The notes: generated by a model from the sequence alone, not told the origin. A stretch of DNA of 13,772 nucleotides from Pseudomonadota bacterium (GCA_023404705.1 JAEYAU010000294.1:1-13772), one strand, 5' to 3'; numbered from the stretch's first letter, positions 1 through 7,104 are shown. Program-made: numbers and translations.

Positions 1-1
1 G

Positions 2-928
2 GTCTCGCACGGCGCGCGGGTCGTGAACCTGCCGGCGAGCCATCCGATGCATTTCGGCTACGAGTCCGGCCCGTTCGTGGGCGACACGGACCTCGTGATC
101 GTGATCGAGAGCGATGCGCCCTGGTACCCGAACCAGCAGGAACCGCCGGCCGGCTGCCGCGTGGTGCATATCGGCGAGGACCCGGCCTTCACGCGCTACC
201 CGATGCGCAGCTTCCGCAGCGATCTTTCGATCATCGCCAATGCGGGCGCGGCGCTCGCAACGCTCGACAGCGCGCTCGCGGATCTGGACGATGCCAAGGT
301 CGAGGCACGGCGCGCGCGGCTCGAGGAGCACAACGCCGCGCGGCGCGCCGCGATCGCGGTGCCGAAGAGCGAGCACATCACGCCGCAGGCGCTGAGCCGC
401 GCGATCGGCGAAGTGGCCGGCGCGGACGCGGTGATCTTCAACGAATATCCGCTGATGCTCGACCACTGCCCGCGCGAGAAGCCCGGGACATTCTTCGGCG
501 TGAGCCCGGCCGGCGGGCTCGGCTGGGGCCTCGGCGCGGCGCTCGGCGCCAAGCTCGCGGCGCCCGACCGCTTCGTGGTCGCGACCGTGGGCGACGGCGC
601 CTATGTGTTCACCAACCCGACCGCCTGCCACTGGGTCGCCGAGGCGCACAAGATCCCGGTGCTTACGATCGTGTTCAACAACAGCCGCTATGGCGCGGTG
701 CGGCGCGCCACCATGGCGATGTTCAAGGACGGCGCCGCCGGCAAGGATGACGGGCGCTTCCTCGCCGACCTCGATCCGAGCCCGCCCTTCGACGAGATGG
801 CGGGCGCGCAAGGCGCGCATGCGGAGCGCGTCGAGCAGCCCGAGGATCTCGTGCCGGCCCTGACGCGAGCGCGCGCCGCCGTGGAAAGCGGCAAGCAGGC
901 GTTGCTCAACGTCATCTGCCCCTACTGA
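2..928 (+). CDS. Thiamine-diphosphate-dependent enzyme, acetolactate synthase superfamily (5'-truncated by window edge)
   Basis: The reading frame is open from the first bases, so the true start lies upstream; the GTG at 23 is probably internal. About 308 residues are visible of an expected 540-570. The first ~100 residues look like the end of the central (TPP_enzyme_M) domain, with the run ASHPMHFGYESGP and a D-L-V-I-V-I strand. The rest is the C-terminal diphosphate-binding domain: GLGWGLGAALGAKLA, then the thiamine-diphosphate/Mg motif GDG (590-598) followed after 26 residues by NN (677-682), the canonical spacing. Such enzymes make or break C-C bonds next to a 2-oxo group (acetolactate synthase, glyoxylate carboligase, benzoylformate or phosphonopyruvate decarboxylase). 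The part that would help place the substrate, including the catalytic Glu, is outside the window. It leads an apparent operon with the TRAP permease (8-base gap) and the amidohydrolase. The superfamily call is firm; the reaction is unknown. Confidence 0.9.
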   Translation, partial: VSHGARVVNLPASHPMHFGYESGPFVGDTDLVIVIESDAPWYPNQQEPPAGCRVVHIGEDPAFTRYPMRSFRSDLSIIANAGAALATLDSALADLDDAKVEARRARLEEHNAARRAAIAVPKSEHITPQALSRAIGEVAGADAVIFNEYPLMLDHCPREKPGTFFGVSPAGGLGWGLGAALGAKLAAPDRFVVATVGDGAYVFTNPTACHWVAEAHKIPVLTIVFNNSRYGAVRRATMAMFKDGAAGKDDGRFLADLDPSPPFDEMAGAQGAHAERVEQPEDLVPALTRARAAVESGKQALLNVICPY

Positions 929-930
929 GG
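927..930 (+). promoter_or_regulatory. Shine-Dalgarno overlapping the upstream stop codon
   Basis: GAGG begins inside the TGA stop (926-928) of the thiamine-diphosphate enzyme and lies 6 bases before the ATG at 937. The overlap suggests translational coupling with the TRAP permease and supports the 937 start. Confidence 0.6.
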
Positions 931-936
931 CCACGC

Positions 937-2877
937 ATGACCGAGACCGTGAAGACCATCCTGCGCACGGCCATCGTGCTCGTCATCGTGGCGTGGATCG
1001 TCGACGTGCCGGGCCGGCTGCAGCTCGGCCTGTTCACCGAGCAGATGCTGGTGACGGTGCTCGGCCTCGCTCTGGCGCTCTCGTTCCTGACCTTCCCGTT
1101 CGGCGCCAAGGAGACCGGCGAGGAGGCGGTCGCCAAGGCGGCGCTCACCAAGAAGCAGGACGGCAGCGTCGGCGCGATCGACTGGGTGCTCGCCATCGCG
1201 AGCCTCGCGGCCTGCTTCTTCGTGGCGGTGCGCTATCCGGAGCTGATCCGGGAGATCGTCTATCGGCCGTGGTATGGCGTTCTGGTCGCGAGCGTGATGG
1301 TGATCGCGGTGTTCGAGGCGAGCCGGCGGCTCACGGGCCTCGCGCTCGCAATCATCGTGCTGCTGCTCTGCGCGCACGCGCTGCTCGGGCGCTATCTGCC
1401 GGAGATGTTCGCGACCCGGCCAGTCGATATCAGCCGCCTATTGGTCTATCTCGCGATCGACACCAATGCGCTGCTCGGCACCACGCTGCAGATCGCGGTC
1501 GTCGTGGTGACGCCGTTCGTGATCATGGGACAGGTGCTCAACCGCTGCGGCGGCGGCGACTTCTTCACGGATCTCGCGGCCTCACTGATGGGGCGCTATC
1601 GTGGCGGCGCCGGCAAGGTGGCGGTGGCGGGCTCGGCACTGTTCGGCACCATCTCGGGCAGCGCGGTCGCGAATGTCGCGAGTGTCGGCACCGTGACGAT
1701 CCCGCTGATGAAGCGCGCCGGCTATCCGGCCGAGACCGCCGCCGGCATCGAGGCGGTCGCCTCGACGGGCGGGCAGATCGATCCACCCGTGATGGGCGCG
1801 GCCGCCTTCTTGATGGCCGAGTATCTGCAGGTGCCCTATGCCGAGGTGATGGTCGCCGCGATCATCCCGGCGCTGCTCTATCACACGGCGCTGTTCGTGC
1901 AGGTGGACCTGGAGTCCGCCAAGCTCGGCATCCTGGGCGCACCGCGCGAGACGCTGCCCTCGGTGTGGCGCGTGCTGCGCCAGGGCTGGCACTTCATCAT
2001 TCCGTTCGCGGTGCTGATCGTCGGATTGCTGAACTTCAACCTCGAAGCCGAGTATGCGGCGCTGCTCGCGACCGTGGTGCTGATCGTGCTGGCGTCGATC
2101 TTCCCCTACAACGGCCAGCGGCTGACGCTGCGCACCGGTGTCGGCGCCGTAATCTCGGCCGGCGGCGCCGTCATCGACATCATCGTGATCACGGCGATCG
2201 CCGGCATCCTGATCGGCGCCATGAACCTCACGGGCGTCGCCTTCTCGCTGACGCAGCAGCTGCTGAGCCTGAGCGGCGGCAATCTCGCGCTGCTGCTGAT
2301 CATCACGGCGCTCGCCTCTTTCCTGCTCGGCCTGCCGCTGCCAACCGTCGGAGTCTACGTCATCCTGGCGGTGCTCGCCGCGCCCGCGCTGGTGCAGGCC
2401 GGCGTCGCGCCGATGCAGGCGCACATGTTCGTGCTGTTCAACGGCATCCTCGGCATGGTGACGCCGCCGGTGGCGCTCGCGGCCTTCGCGGCCGCGACCA
2501 TCGCGCAAGCCGATCAATGGAAGGCCGGGTGGACCGCCATGCGGCTCTCCTGGTGCTCCTACTTCATCCCGTTCATGTTCGCGTATTCGCCGCTGCTGAT
2601 CATGCGCGGGGAGCCGCTCGCCATCATGCTTGCGGTCGCGCTCGCCTTCCTGGGCATCCTGATGGGCACCATGGCGGTGGTCGGCTTTTTCACGACCCGC
2701 ATTCCCCTGCCCTACCGGGTCGCCTACGCGATCGTCGCGCTGATGCTGCTGGCGCAGCCCGCCATGTTCGACGGCGCCTCCTGGGTGAATTTCGCGGGCG
2801 TGATCCTGGCCGCAGCCGCGATCGGGCGCGAAGTCCTGCGCGGCCGTGCCCTGAAGCTCAGCGCGCAAACATCTTAA
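937..2877 (+). CDS. TRAP transporter fused permease (4TM/12TM, TAXI type)
   Basis: This 646-residue, strongly hydrophobic protein looks like the inner-membrane component of a tripartite ATP-independent periplasmic (TRAP) transporter in which the small DctQ-like and large DctM-like parts are fused, as in TAXI-TRAP systems. Helices begin near residues 6-23, 35-54 and 80-99 (small-subunit-like part), and the DctM-like core starts near residue 150. Family hallmarks are GSAVANVAS at 241-249, GTVTIPLMKRAGYPAE just after, and STGGQIDPPVMGAAAF from residue 276. Such permeases import carboxylates using an ion gradient and need a periplasmic TAXI-type binding protein. None is encoded in this window, so it is either upstream or elsewhere. 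It lies 8 bases after the thiamine-diphosphate enzyme and 32 bases before the amidohydrolase, which suggests that the imported compound feeds those enzymes. The family call is very firm; the substrate is not predictable. Confidence 0.95.
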   Translation: MTETVKTILRTAIVLVIVAWIVDVPGRLQLGLFTEQMLVTVLGLALALSFLTFPFGAKETGEEAVAKAALTKKQDGSVGAIDWVLAIASLAACFFVAVRYPELIREIVYRPWYGVLVASVMVIAVFEASRRLTGLALAIIVLLLCAHALLGRYLPEMFATRPVDISRLLVYLAIDTNALLGTTLQIAVVVVTPFVIMGQVLNRCGGGDFFTDLAASLMGRYRGGAGKVAVAGSALFGTISGSAVANVASVGTVTIPLMKRAGYPAETAAGIEAVASTGGQIDPPVMGAAAFLMAEYLQVPYAEVMVAAIIPALLYHTALFVQVDLESAKLGILGAPRETLPSVWRVLRQGWHFIIPFAVLIVGLLNFNLEAEYAALLATVVLIVLASIFPYNGQRLTLRTGVGAVISAGGAVIDIIVITAIAGILIGAMNLTGVAFSLTQQLLSLSGGNLALLLIITALASFLLGLPLPTVGVYVILAVLAAPALVQAGVAPMQAHMFVLFNGILGMVTPPVALAAFAAATIAQADQWKAGWTAMRLSWCSYFIPFMFAYSPLLIMRGEPLAIMLAVALAFLGILMGTMAVVGFFTTRIPLPYRVAYAIVALMLLAQPAMFDGASWVNFAGVILAAAAIGREVLRGRALKLSAQTS

Positions 2878-2898
2878 CGGCTACTCGCAAAGAACAAT

Positions 2899-2902
2899 GG
2901 AG
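2899..2902 (+). promoter_or_regulatory. Shine-Dalgarno of the amidohydrolase
   Basis: GGAG lies 7 bases before the ATG at 2910. It fixes the amidohydrolase start, because the same frame stays open far upstream through the TRAP gene without being coding there. Confidence 0.65.
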
Positions 2903-2909
2903 AACCCGA

Positions 2910-3923
2910 ATGCGCATCGACGCCTACACGCATTTCTTTCCGCAGAAATATTTCGAGCGGCTGCTCGCGGGCGGCGTGCGCGATATCGGCAAGCGCGTGA
3001 CCGAGCTGCCGGCGCTGCACGATCTCGACCTGCGCCGCCGCATCGTCGACTCGTTTCCGGACTACCGGCAGATCCTCTCGATCGCGCAGCCGCCGCTGAG
3101 CGCCTTCAATGCGCCCGACAAGGTCGAGGAGGTCGCGCGCATTGCCAATGACGGGCTCGCGGAGCTTTGCCAGAAATATCCTGACCAGTTCGCGGGCTTC
3201 ATCGCCGAGGCGCCGCTGACCGCGCCGGATGCGGGCGCGCGCGAGGCCGAGCGCGCCGTGAAGGAGCTCGGCGCCCTGGGGCTGCAGATCATCACCAATG
3301 TGGGCGGCAAGCCCCTCGACCGGCCGGAGTTCGAGCCGTTCTTCGCGGCCATGCACAAGCTGAACGCGCCGATCTGGGTGCATCCGGTGCGCGGCGCCAA
3401 CCACCCGGATTATCTCGACGAGAAGAAGTCGCTCTACGAGATCTGGTGGACCTTCGGTTGGTCCTACGAAACCGCCGCCTTCATGGCGCGCATGGTGTTC
3501 TCGAAGACGCTCGACAAGTATGCGGGCCTGAAGATCATCGTCCACCATTTCGGCGGCATCGTGCCGATGCTGGAAGGCCGCATCGGCCCCGGCTGGGACC
3601 AGCTCGGCGCGCGCACCTCGGACGAGGACTATGTGTCGCTGCGCAAGAGCCTGAAGAAGCGCCCGCTCGACTACTTCAAGCAGGACTTCATCGCCGACAC
3701 CGCGGTGTTCGGCGCGGATGCTGCGACCGTCTGCGGCCTCGCTTTCTACAATCACGACAAGATCGTGTTCGCGTCGGACTGCCCGTTCGATCCCGAGAAG
3801 GGGCCGGGCTATATCCGCGAGACGATCCGCATCGTGGATGCGCTCGATATCTCGAAAGAGCTGCGGGAGAAGATCTACTTCCGCAATCTCGAGGCGCTCA
3901 CAGGCAAGACGTTCGTGAAATGA
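2910..3923 (+). CDS. Amidohydrolase-2 / ACMSD-like metal-dependent enzyme with altered first metal motif
   Basis: This 337-residue protein has the length and layout of the amidohydrolase-2 family (ACMSD, gamma-resorcylate decarboxylase and related TIM-barrel hydrolases and decarboxylases). The N-terminal strand reads MRIDAYTHFFP, so the usual H-x-H metal pair is Y6-x-H8. Later family motifs are present: IWVHP with H158, IVHHFGG with H212-H213, and FASDCPFDP with the likely catalytic or metal Asp at D290. There is no signal peptide, so it should be cytoplasmic. Known relatives either decarboxylate aromatic or conjugated acids without oxidation or hydrolyse C-O or C-N bonds. It is the last gene of the plus-strand operon with the thiamine-diphosphate enzyme and TRAP permease, and probably acts on the imported compound or a product of it. 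The superfamily is firm; the substrate and whether the enzyme hydrolyses or decarboxylates are open. Confidence 0.9.
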   Translation: MRIDAYTHFFPQKYFERLLAGGVRDIGKRVTELPALHDLDLRRRIVDSFPDYRQILSIAQPPLSAFNAPDKVEEVARIANDGLAELCQKYPDQFAGFIAEAPLTAPDAGAREAERAVKELGALGLQIITNVGGKPLDRPEFEPFFAAMHKLNAPIWVHPVRGANHPDYLDEKKSLYEIWWTFGWSYETAAFMARMVFSKTLDKYAGLKIIVHHFGGIVPMLEGRIGPGWDQLGARTSDEDYVSLRKSLKKRPLDYFKQDFIADTAVFGADAATVCGLAFYNHDKIVFASDCPFDPEKGPGYIRETIRIVDALDISKELREKIYFRNLEALTGKTFVK

Positions 3924-3927
3924 GCCT

Positions 3928-5439
3928 TCAGGCGGCGCGTGCCCGGAGTGTCTCGGTCACGCGCTGCCACAGGGCGGAGATCACCGGCCAGAACAGCAGC
4001 ACCAGCGCAAGCGTCGTGATGCTGCCGACCAGCGCGTTCGACCAGAACACGCGCAGGTCGCCGGCGGCGCCAATCATGGCGAGGCGGAACGCGTCCTCGG
4101 TGCGGCTGCCGAGCACGAGCGCCAGCGTGAGCGGCGCCAGCGGATAGCCGAGCTTCTTGAAGACATAGCCGAGCACGCCGAAGCCGAGCATCAGCCAGAT
4201 GTCGAACATGGCGTTCTGGATCGCATAGGCGCCGATCGCGCAGGAGACGATGATCATCGGCGCGATGGCCGCGAAGGGCACGCGCAGCACCGCGGCGAAC
4301 AGCGGCACCGTCGTGAGCACCAGCACGAGGCCGACCAGATTGCCGAGATACATCGAGGCGATCAGACCCCACACGAAGCCCTTCTGCTCGACGAAGAGCA
4401 GCGGCCCCGGGTTGAGGCCCCAGACCAGCAAGCCGCCGAGCAGGATCGCGGCGGTGCCGGACCCCGGAATGCCGAGCGCCAGCATGGGCAACAGCGCCGA
4501 GGTGCCGGCCGCATGCGCGGCGGTCTCGGGCGCGAACACGCCCTCGATGCGGCCCTTGCCGAAGCTCTCCTTGTCCTTGGCGAAGCGCTTCGCGAGATTG
4601 TAACCCATGAAGGACGCCGCGATGGCGCCGCCCGGCGTGATGCCGAGCCAGCAGCCGATCGCGGCGGAGCGCGCCAGCGTGACCCAGTAGCGCGGCAACG
4701 TCTTCCAGGTCTGCCACACGACCTTGGGATCGATCTTCGCCACGTGGCCCTTGAGCGCGAGGCGCTCCTCCATGGTGACGAGGATCTCGCTGATGCCGAA
4801 CAGGCCGATCACGGCGACCAGGAAGTTGATGCCGCGCAGCAGCTCGTTCGAGCCGAAGGTCATGCGCAGCTGGCCCGAGACCGTGTCCATGCCGACGCCG
4901 GCGAGCAGCAGGCCGAGCGCCATGGAGATCACGATCTTGTGGCGCGCCTCGCGGCCGAGTCCGACGAAGGAGCAGAAGGTGAGGAAATAGACCGCGAAGA
5001 ATTCGGGTGGGCCGAAGCGCAGCGCGAAGTCAGCGATGCGCGGCGCCAGGAAGGTGATCACCATGACGGCGACAAGCGAGCCGATGAAGGACGACGTGAA
5101 AGCAGCCGTGAGCGCTTCCGCGGCGCGACCCTGCTGCGCCATCGGATAGCCGTCGAAGGTGGTGGCGACCGACCAGGCCTCACCCGGGATGTTGAACAGG
5201 ATCGACGTGATGGCGCCTCCGAACAGCGCGCCCCAATAGATGCAGGAGAGCATCACGATGGCCGAGGTCGGGTCCATCGTGAAGGTGAGCGGCAACAGGA
5301 TCGCAACGCCGTTCGGTCCGCCGAGGCCGGGCAGCACGCCGACGAAGATGCCGAGCACCAGCCCGAGCATCATCAGGCTCAGATTGTGCGGCGTGAGCAG
5401 GACCTGGAAGCCCTGAAGCAGCAGCCCGAACGCTTCCAT
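3928..5439 (-). CDS. tctA: Tripartite tricarboxylate transporter, large permease subunit TctA
   Basis: This 503-residue protein has about a dozen hydrophobic segments and matches the TctA family, the main membrane channel of TTT carboxylate transporters. It shows the duplicated family motif: GVLPGLGGPN at 34-43 in the first half and GITPGGAIAASF at 266-277 in the second. It also has FGGAITSILFNIPGEA around 73-88, DGYPMAQQGRA around 96-106 and PMLALGIPGSGTAAILLG at 318-335. It is the last gene of the tctC-tctB-tctA operon and starts 9 bases after tctB, with an SD that uses the tctB stop. TctA moves the carboxylate across the inner membrane, powered by an ion gradient, after delivery by TctC. 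Its stop is only 4 bases from the stop of the convergent amidohydrolase gene. The substrate cannot be assigned, since TTT systems take citrate, terephthalate, sulfolactate and other acids. Confidence 0.96.
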   Translation of the reverse strand: MEAFGLLLQGFQVLLTPHNLSLMMLGLVLGIFVGVLPGLGGPNGVAILLPLTFTMDPTSAIVMLSCIYWGALFGGAITSILFNIPGEAWSVATTFDGYPMAQQGRAAEALTAAFTSSFIGSLVAVMVITFLAPRIADFALRFGPPEFFAVYFLTFCSFVGLGREARHKIVISMALGLLLAGVGMDTVSGQLRMTFGSNELLRGINFLVAVIGLFGISEILVTMEERLALKGHVAKIDPKVVWQTWKTLPRYWVTLARSAAIGCWLGITPGGAIAASFMGYNLAKRFAKDKESFGKGRIEGVFAPETAAHAAGTSALLPMLALGIPGSGTAAILLGGLLVWGLNPGPLLFVEQKGFVWGLIASMYLGNLVGLVLVLTTVPLFAAVLRVPFAAIAPMIIVSCAIGAYAIQNAMFDIWLMLGFGVLGYVFKKLGYPLAPLTLALVLGSRTEDAFRLAMIGAAGDLRVFWSNALVGSITTLALVLLFWPVISALWQRVTETLRARAA

Positions 5440-5446
5440 GAGAAAA

Positions 5447-5450
5447 CCTC
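5447..5450 (-). promoter_or_regulatory. Shine-Dalgarno of tctA overlapping the tctB stop
   Basis: On the minus strand the tctB stop TGA (5449-5451) runs into GAGG, followed by 7 bases and the tctA ATG (5437-5439). This arrangement favours coupled translation of the two membrane subunits. Confidence 0.6.
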
Positions 5451-5961
5451 AGTATCCGAGCAGCGCTTCGAGCGGGCCCTTGGGCATGATGACGTTGAAG
5501 GCGATCTCGAAGGTGAGGAACATCACGGCCGAGAACACGAGGGCGACCAGCAGCGACTTCCACGCCGCGATGCGCCCGACCCAGACCATGAAGCCGGCGA
5601 TCAGCAGGAAACTCGCGACATAGAGGCCGATGAACTGGATCAGGAGGACGAAGCCGATGGTGGGCCCCAGCACCTTCATCACGCGCGGAAACTGATCGCG
5701 CGTGACGAAGGCCGTGGTGTTGGGCGCGAGCAGCGCGCGCGCCAGGCCGACCAGGCTCGCCGCGCCCATCAGGACCGACAGGTAGAACGGGAAATAGCCG
5801 GCCTGCGGGCCGTCATCCGCCCAGGACATGCCGACGCGCCAGCTGTCCCAACCGAGCAACACGGCGAGGCCGAACAGCATCAGCGAGACAATGATGTCGA
5901 CGGTGCGGCTCGCAATGACCGACCGCTCGTCCGGCGGCGGACCGGAAGCTTCCAGGCTCAT
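5449..5961 (-). CDS. tctB: Tripartite tricarboxylate transporter, small membrane subunit TctB
   Basis: This 170-residue protein has four predicted membrane helices at roughly 22-38, 58-78, 98-127 (possibly one long or kinked helix) and 135-158. Between helices 1 and 2 it has GPQAGYFPF at 51-59, the G-x(4)-FP signature of the TctB family. TctB proteins are poorly conserved, but size, helix layout, this motif and the position between a TctC and a TctA gene make the call firm. It is a required partner of TctA in the inner membrane. The ATG at 5961 has GGAG at 5968-5971, 6 bases away. It is separated from tctC by 50 bases containing a strong hairpin. Confidence 0.93.
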   Translation of the reverse strand: MSLEASGPPPDERSVIASRTVDIIVSLMLFGLAVLLGWDSWRVGMSWADDGPQAGYFPFYLSVLMGAASLVGLARALLAPNTTAFVTRDQFPRVMKVLGPTIGFVLLIQFIGLYVASFLLIAGFMVWVGRIAAWKSLLVALVFSAVMFLTFEIAFNVIMPKGPLEALLGY

Positions 5962-5978
5962 GTCGGGCTCCAGTGGAA

Positions 5979-6000
5979 GAGCCGGGGCTGGCCCCGGCTC
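5979..6000 (-). promoter_or_regulatory. GC-rich hairpin between tctC and tctB (possible attenuator or mRNA-stabilising element)
   Basis: A perfect 10-base inverted repeat, GAGCCGGGGC and GCCCCGGCTC, is separated by 2 bases, giving a stem of 9-10 pairs. It begins 11 bases after the tctC stop and ends 7 bases before the tctB SD. No T-run follows in the direction of transcription, so a full intrinsic terminator is unlikely. By position it could protect the tctC mRNA or cause partial termination, so that the binding protein is made in excess over the membrane subunits. Confidence 0.6.
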
Positions 6001-6011
6001 CGGAAGGCGGC

Positions 6012-7007
6012 TTAATTGGAAGCCACGAAGCCGGCTTCCGTCATCAGCTGCTTGTGCAGGGTGTCGTCCTTCTCGAGGAAGTTCACCATGTCCTGACCGG
6101 CGAGGAAGACGGGCTTGAGCGCCTGCTTCTCCATGTACTCCTTGTACTCGGTCGTGGCCGCGATCTTCTTGAACAGGTCGACATAGTAGGCGACCTGATC
6201 GGGCGCCGCCTTGCCGGGCAGGAACATGCCGCGCAGCATCGTGTATTCGATGTCGAGGCCCTGCTCCTTGCAGGTCGGGATGTCGTTCCAGGACTGATCG
6301 GGCGTCACCTTGGTCTTGTACTGCATCCGCTCATTGTCGAAGACGCAGAGCGCGCGCACCTGGCCGGCGCGCCAGACTTCCACGTTCTCGGACGGATTGT
6401 TCACGTTGGACGCCGTGTGATTGCCGACGAGTTGCGTCGCGGCCTCGCCGCCCGACTTGTAGGGCAGATAGTGGAACTTGGCGCCGGTGCGCTTCTCGAG
6501 GAAGACCGTGAGGATATGGTCCTCACGCTTCGAGCCCGTGCCGCCCATCTTGAAGGGCGGATTGGCGGCCTTGGCGGCGTCGGCGAATTCCTTGACGCTC
6601 TTGTACGGCAGGGTCGCGTTGGTCCAGAGCACGAACTGGTCGAAGGCGACGATCGCGACCGGCGAGAGCTCACGCCAGTTGAAGGGAATCTTGGCCGAGA
6701 GCGGCAGGGTGTAGATCAGCGAATAGGCGATGAGGATCTTGTGAGGGTCGCCTTCACTGCCCTTCATGTAGATGAGCGCTTCGGCGCCCGAGGCTCCGCC
6801 CTTGAGCGAGACCACCACGGGCTGCTTCATCAGATTGTTCTTCTGGATCGCGGCCTGCAGCATGCGCGCCATCTGGTCCGAGGCACCGCCGGCGCCCGCT
6901 GCGACCACGATCTCCACGCTCTTGCTGGGTTCCCAGGCGGTCGCCGTGGTGGCGAATGAGGCCGAGGCCAAGAGCGCGAGCGCGCCGATTTTCACCCGGT
7001 CAAACAT
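6012..7007 (-). CDS. tctC: Tripartite tricarboxylate transporter substrate-binding protein TctC
   Basis: A periplasmic binding protein of the TctC/Bug family, 331 residues from the ATG at 7007, which is preceded by a tandem SD. The frame stays open 27 codons further upstream, but that stretch is Arg/Gln-rich, has no export signal and lies before the SD, so I reject it. Residues 1-24 form a Sec signal peptide (positive MFDRVK, hydrophobic LALLASASFA, cleavage after TATA before WEPSK). The mature fold shows SVEIVVAAGAGGASDQMARML, and residues 181-190 (LPYKSGGEAA) match the second-lobe loop VPYRGGGPA of typical members. It departs from the family in two ligand loops: AAGAGG (36-41) instead of PFxPGG, and GGTGSKREDH (155-164) instead of GxGSxxHL. 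It heads the tctCBA operon and should deliver a carboxylate to TctAB. The atypical loops hint at an unusual substrate. Confidence 0.93.
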   Translation of the reverse strand: MFDRVKIGALALLASASFATTATAWEPSKSVEIVVAAGAGGASDQMARMLQAAIQKNNLMKQPVVVSLKGGASGAEALIYMKGSEGDPHKILIAYSLIYTLPLSAKIPFNWRELSPVAIVAFDQFVLWTNATLPYKSVKEFADAAKAANPPFKMGGTGSKREDHILTVFLEKRTGAKFHYLPYKSGGEAATQLVGNHTASNVNNPSENVEVWRAGQVRALCVFDNERMQYKTKVTPDQSWNDIPTCKEQGLDIEYTMLRGMFLPGKAAPDQVAYYVDLFKKIAATTEYKEYMEKQALKPVFLAGQDMVNFLEKDDTLHKQLMTEAGFVASN

Positions 7008-7012
7008 GTCGT

Positions 7013-7023
7013 CTCCTCTCCTT
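7013..7023 (-). promoter_or_regulatory. Tandem Shine-Dalgarno of tctC
   Basis: The minus strand reads AAGGAGAGGAG, two overlapping SD cores 10 and 5 bases before the ATG at 7007. This decides the tctC start and predicts strong translation, as expected for a periplasmic binding protein. Confidence 0.7.
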
Positions 7024-7076
7024 GCGCTTCCCATCCGGTGCAGCGGCTGTTGCCCGGGCGTGTTCTGGTTGCGCGC

Positions 7077-7104
7077 ATTGTGCGGCATTGCGGCGCGCGT
7101 TCAA
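7077..7104 (-). promoter_or_regulatory. Possible sigma-70-like promoter of the tctCBA operon
   Basis: In the 126-base gap between the oxidoreductase stop and tctC, the minus strand has TTGAAC (7099-7104), 16 bases, then CACAAT (7077-7082). Each hexamer matches the consensus at 4 of 6 positions. This would give a leader of about 60 bases. Two CAATGC hexamers exactly 10 bases apart overlap the -10 and lie just downstream, as an operator might. The evidence is weak by sequence alone; the operon could also be read through from the oxidoreductase gene. Confidence 0.3.

Noticed and set aside
1582..2868. Minus-strand open frame of 428 codons opposite the TRAP gene
   Set aside because: Composition is dominated by His, Gln, Arg, Asp and Gly with no motif, as expected for the antisense of hydrophobic membrane-protein codons.
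993..2909. A long open frame in the +1-type shift through the TRAP gene that continues into the amidohydrolase frame (976 codons in all)
   Set aside because: Its upstream part is an Arg/Gly/Ala-rich shadow of the TRAP permease typical of high-GC DNA; the real protein starts at 2910 behind an SD, with family homology from its first residues.
4513..6015. Plus-strand open frame of 500 codons opposite tctA and tctB
   Set aside because: Charge-rich, repetitive composition without domains; it is the complement of two well-supported membrane-protein genes.
7071..7099. GCGCGC copies flanking a 16-base loop, a possible terminator after the oxidoreductase gene
   Set aside because: The arms are short and self-complementary, the loop is long and no T-run follows; in DNA this GC-rich it is likely chance.
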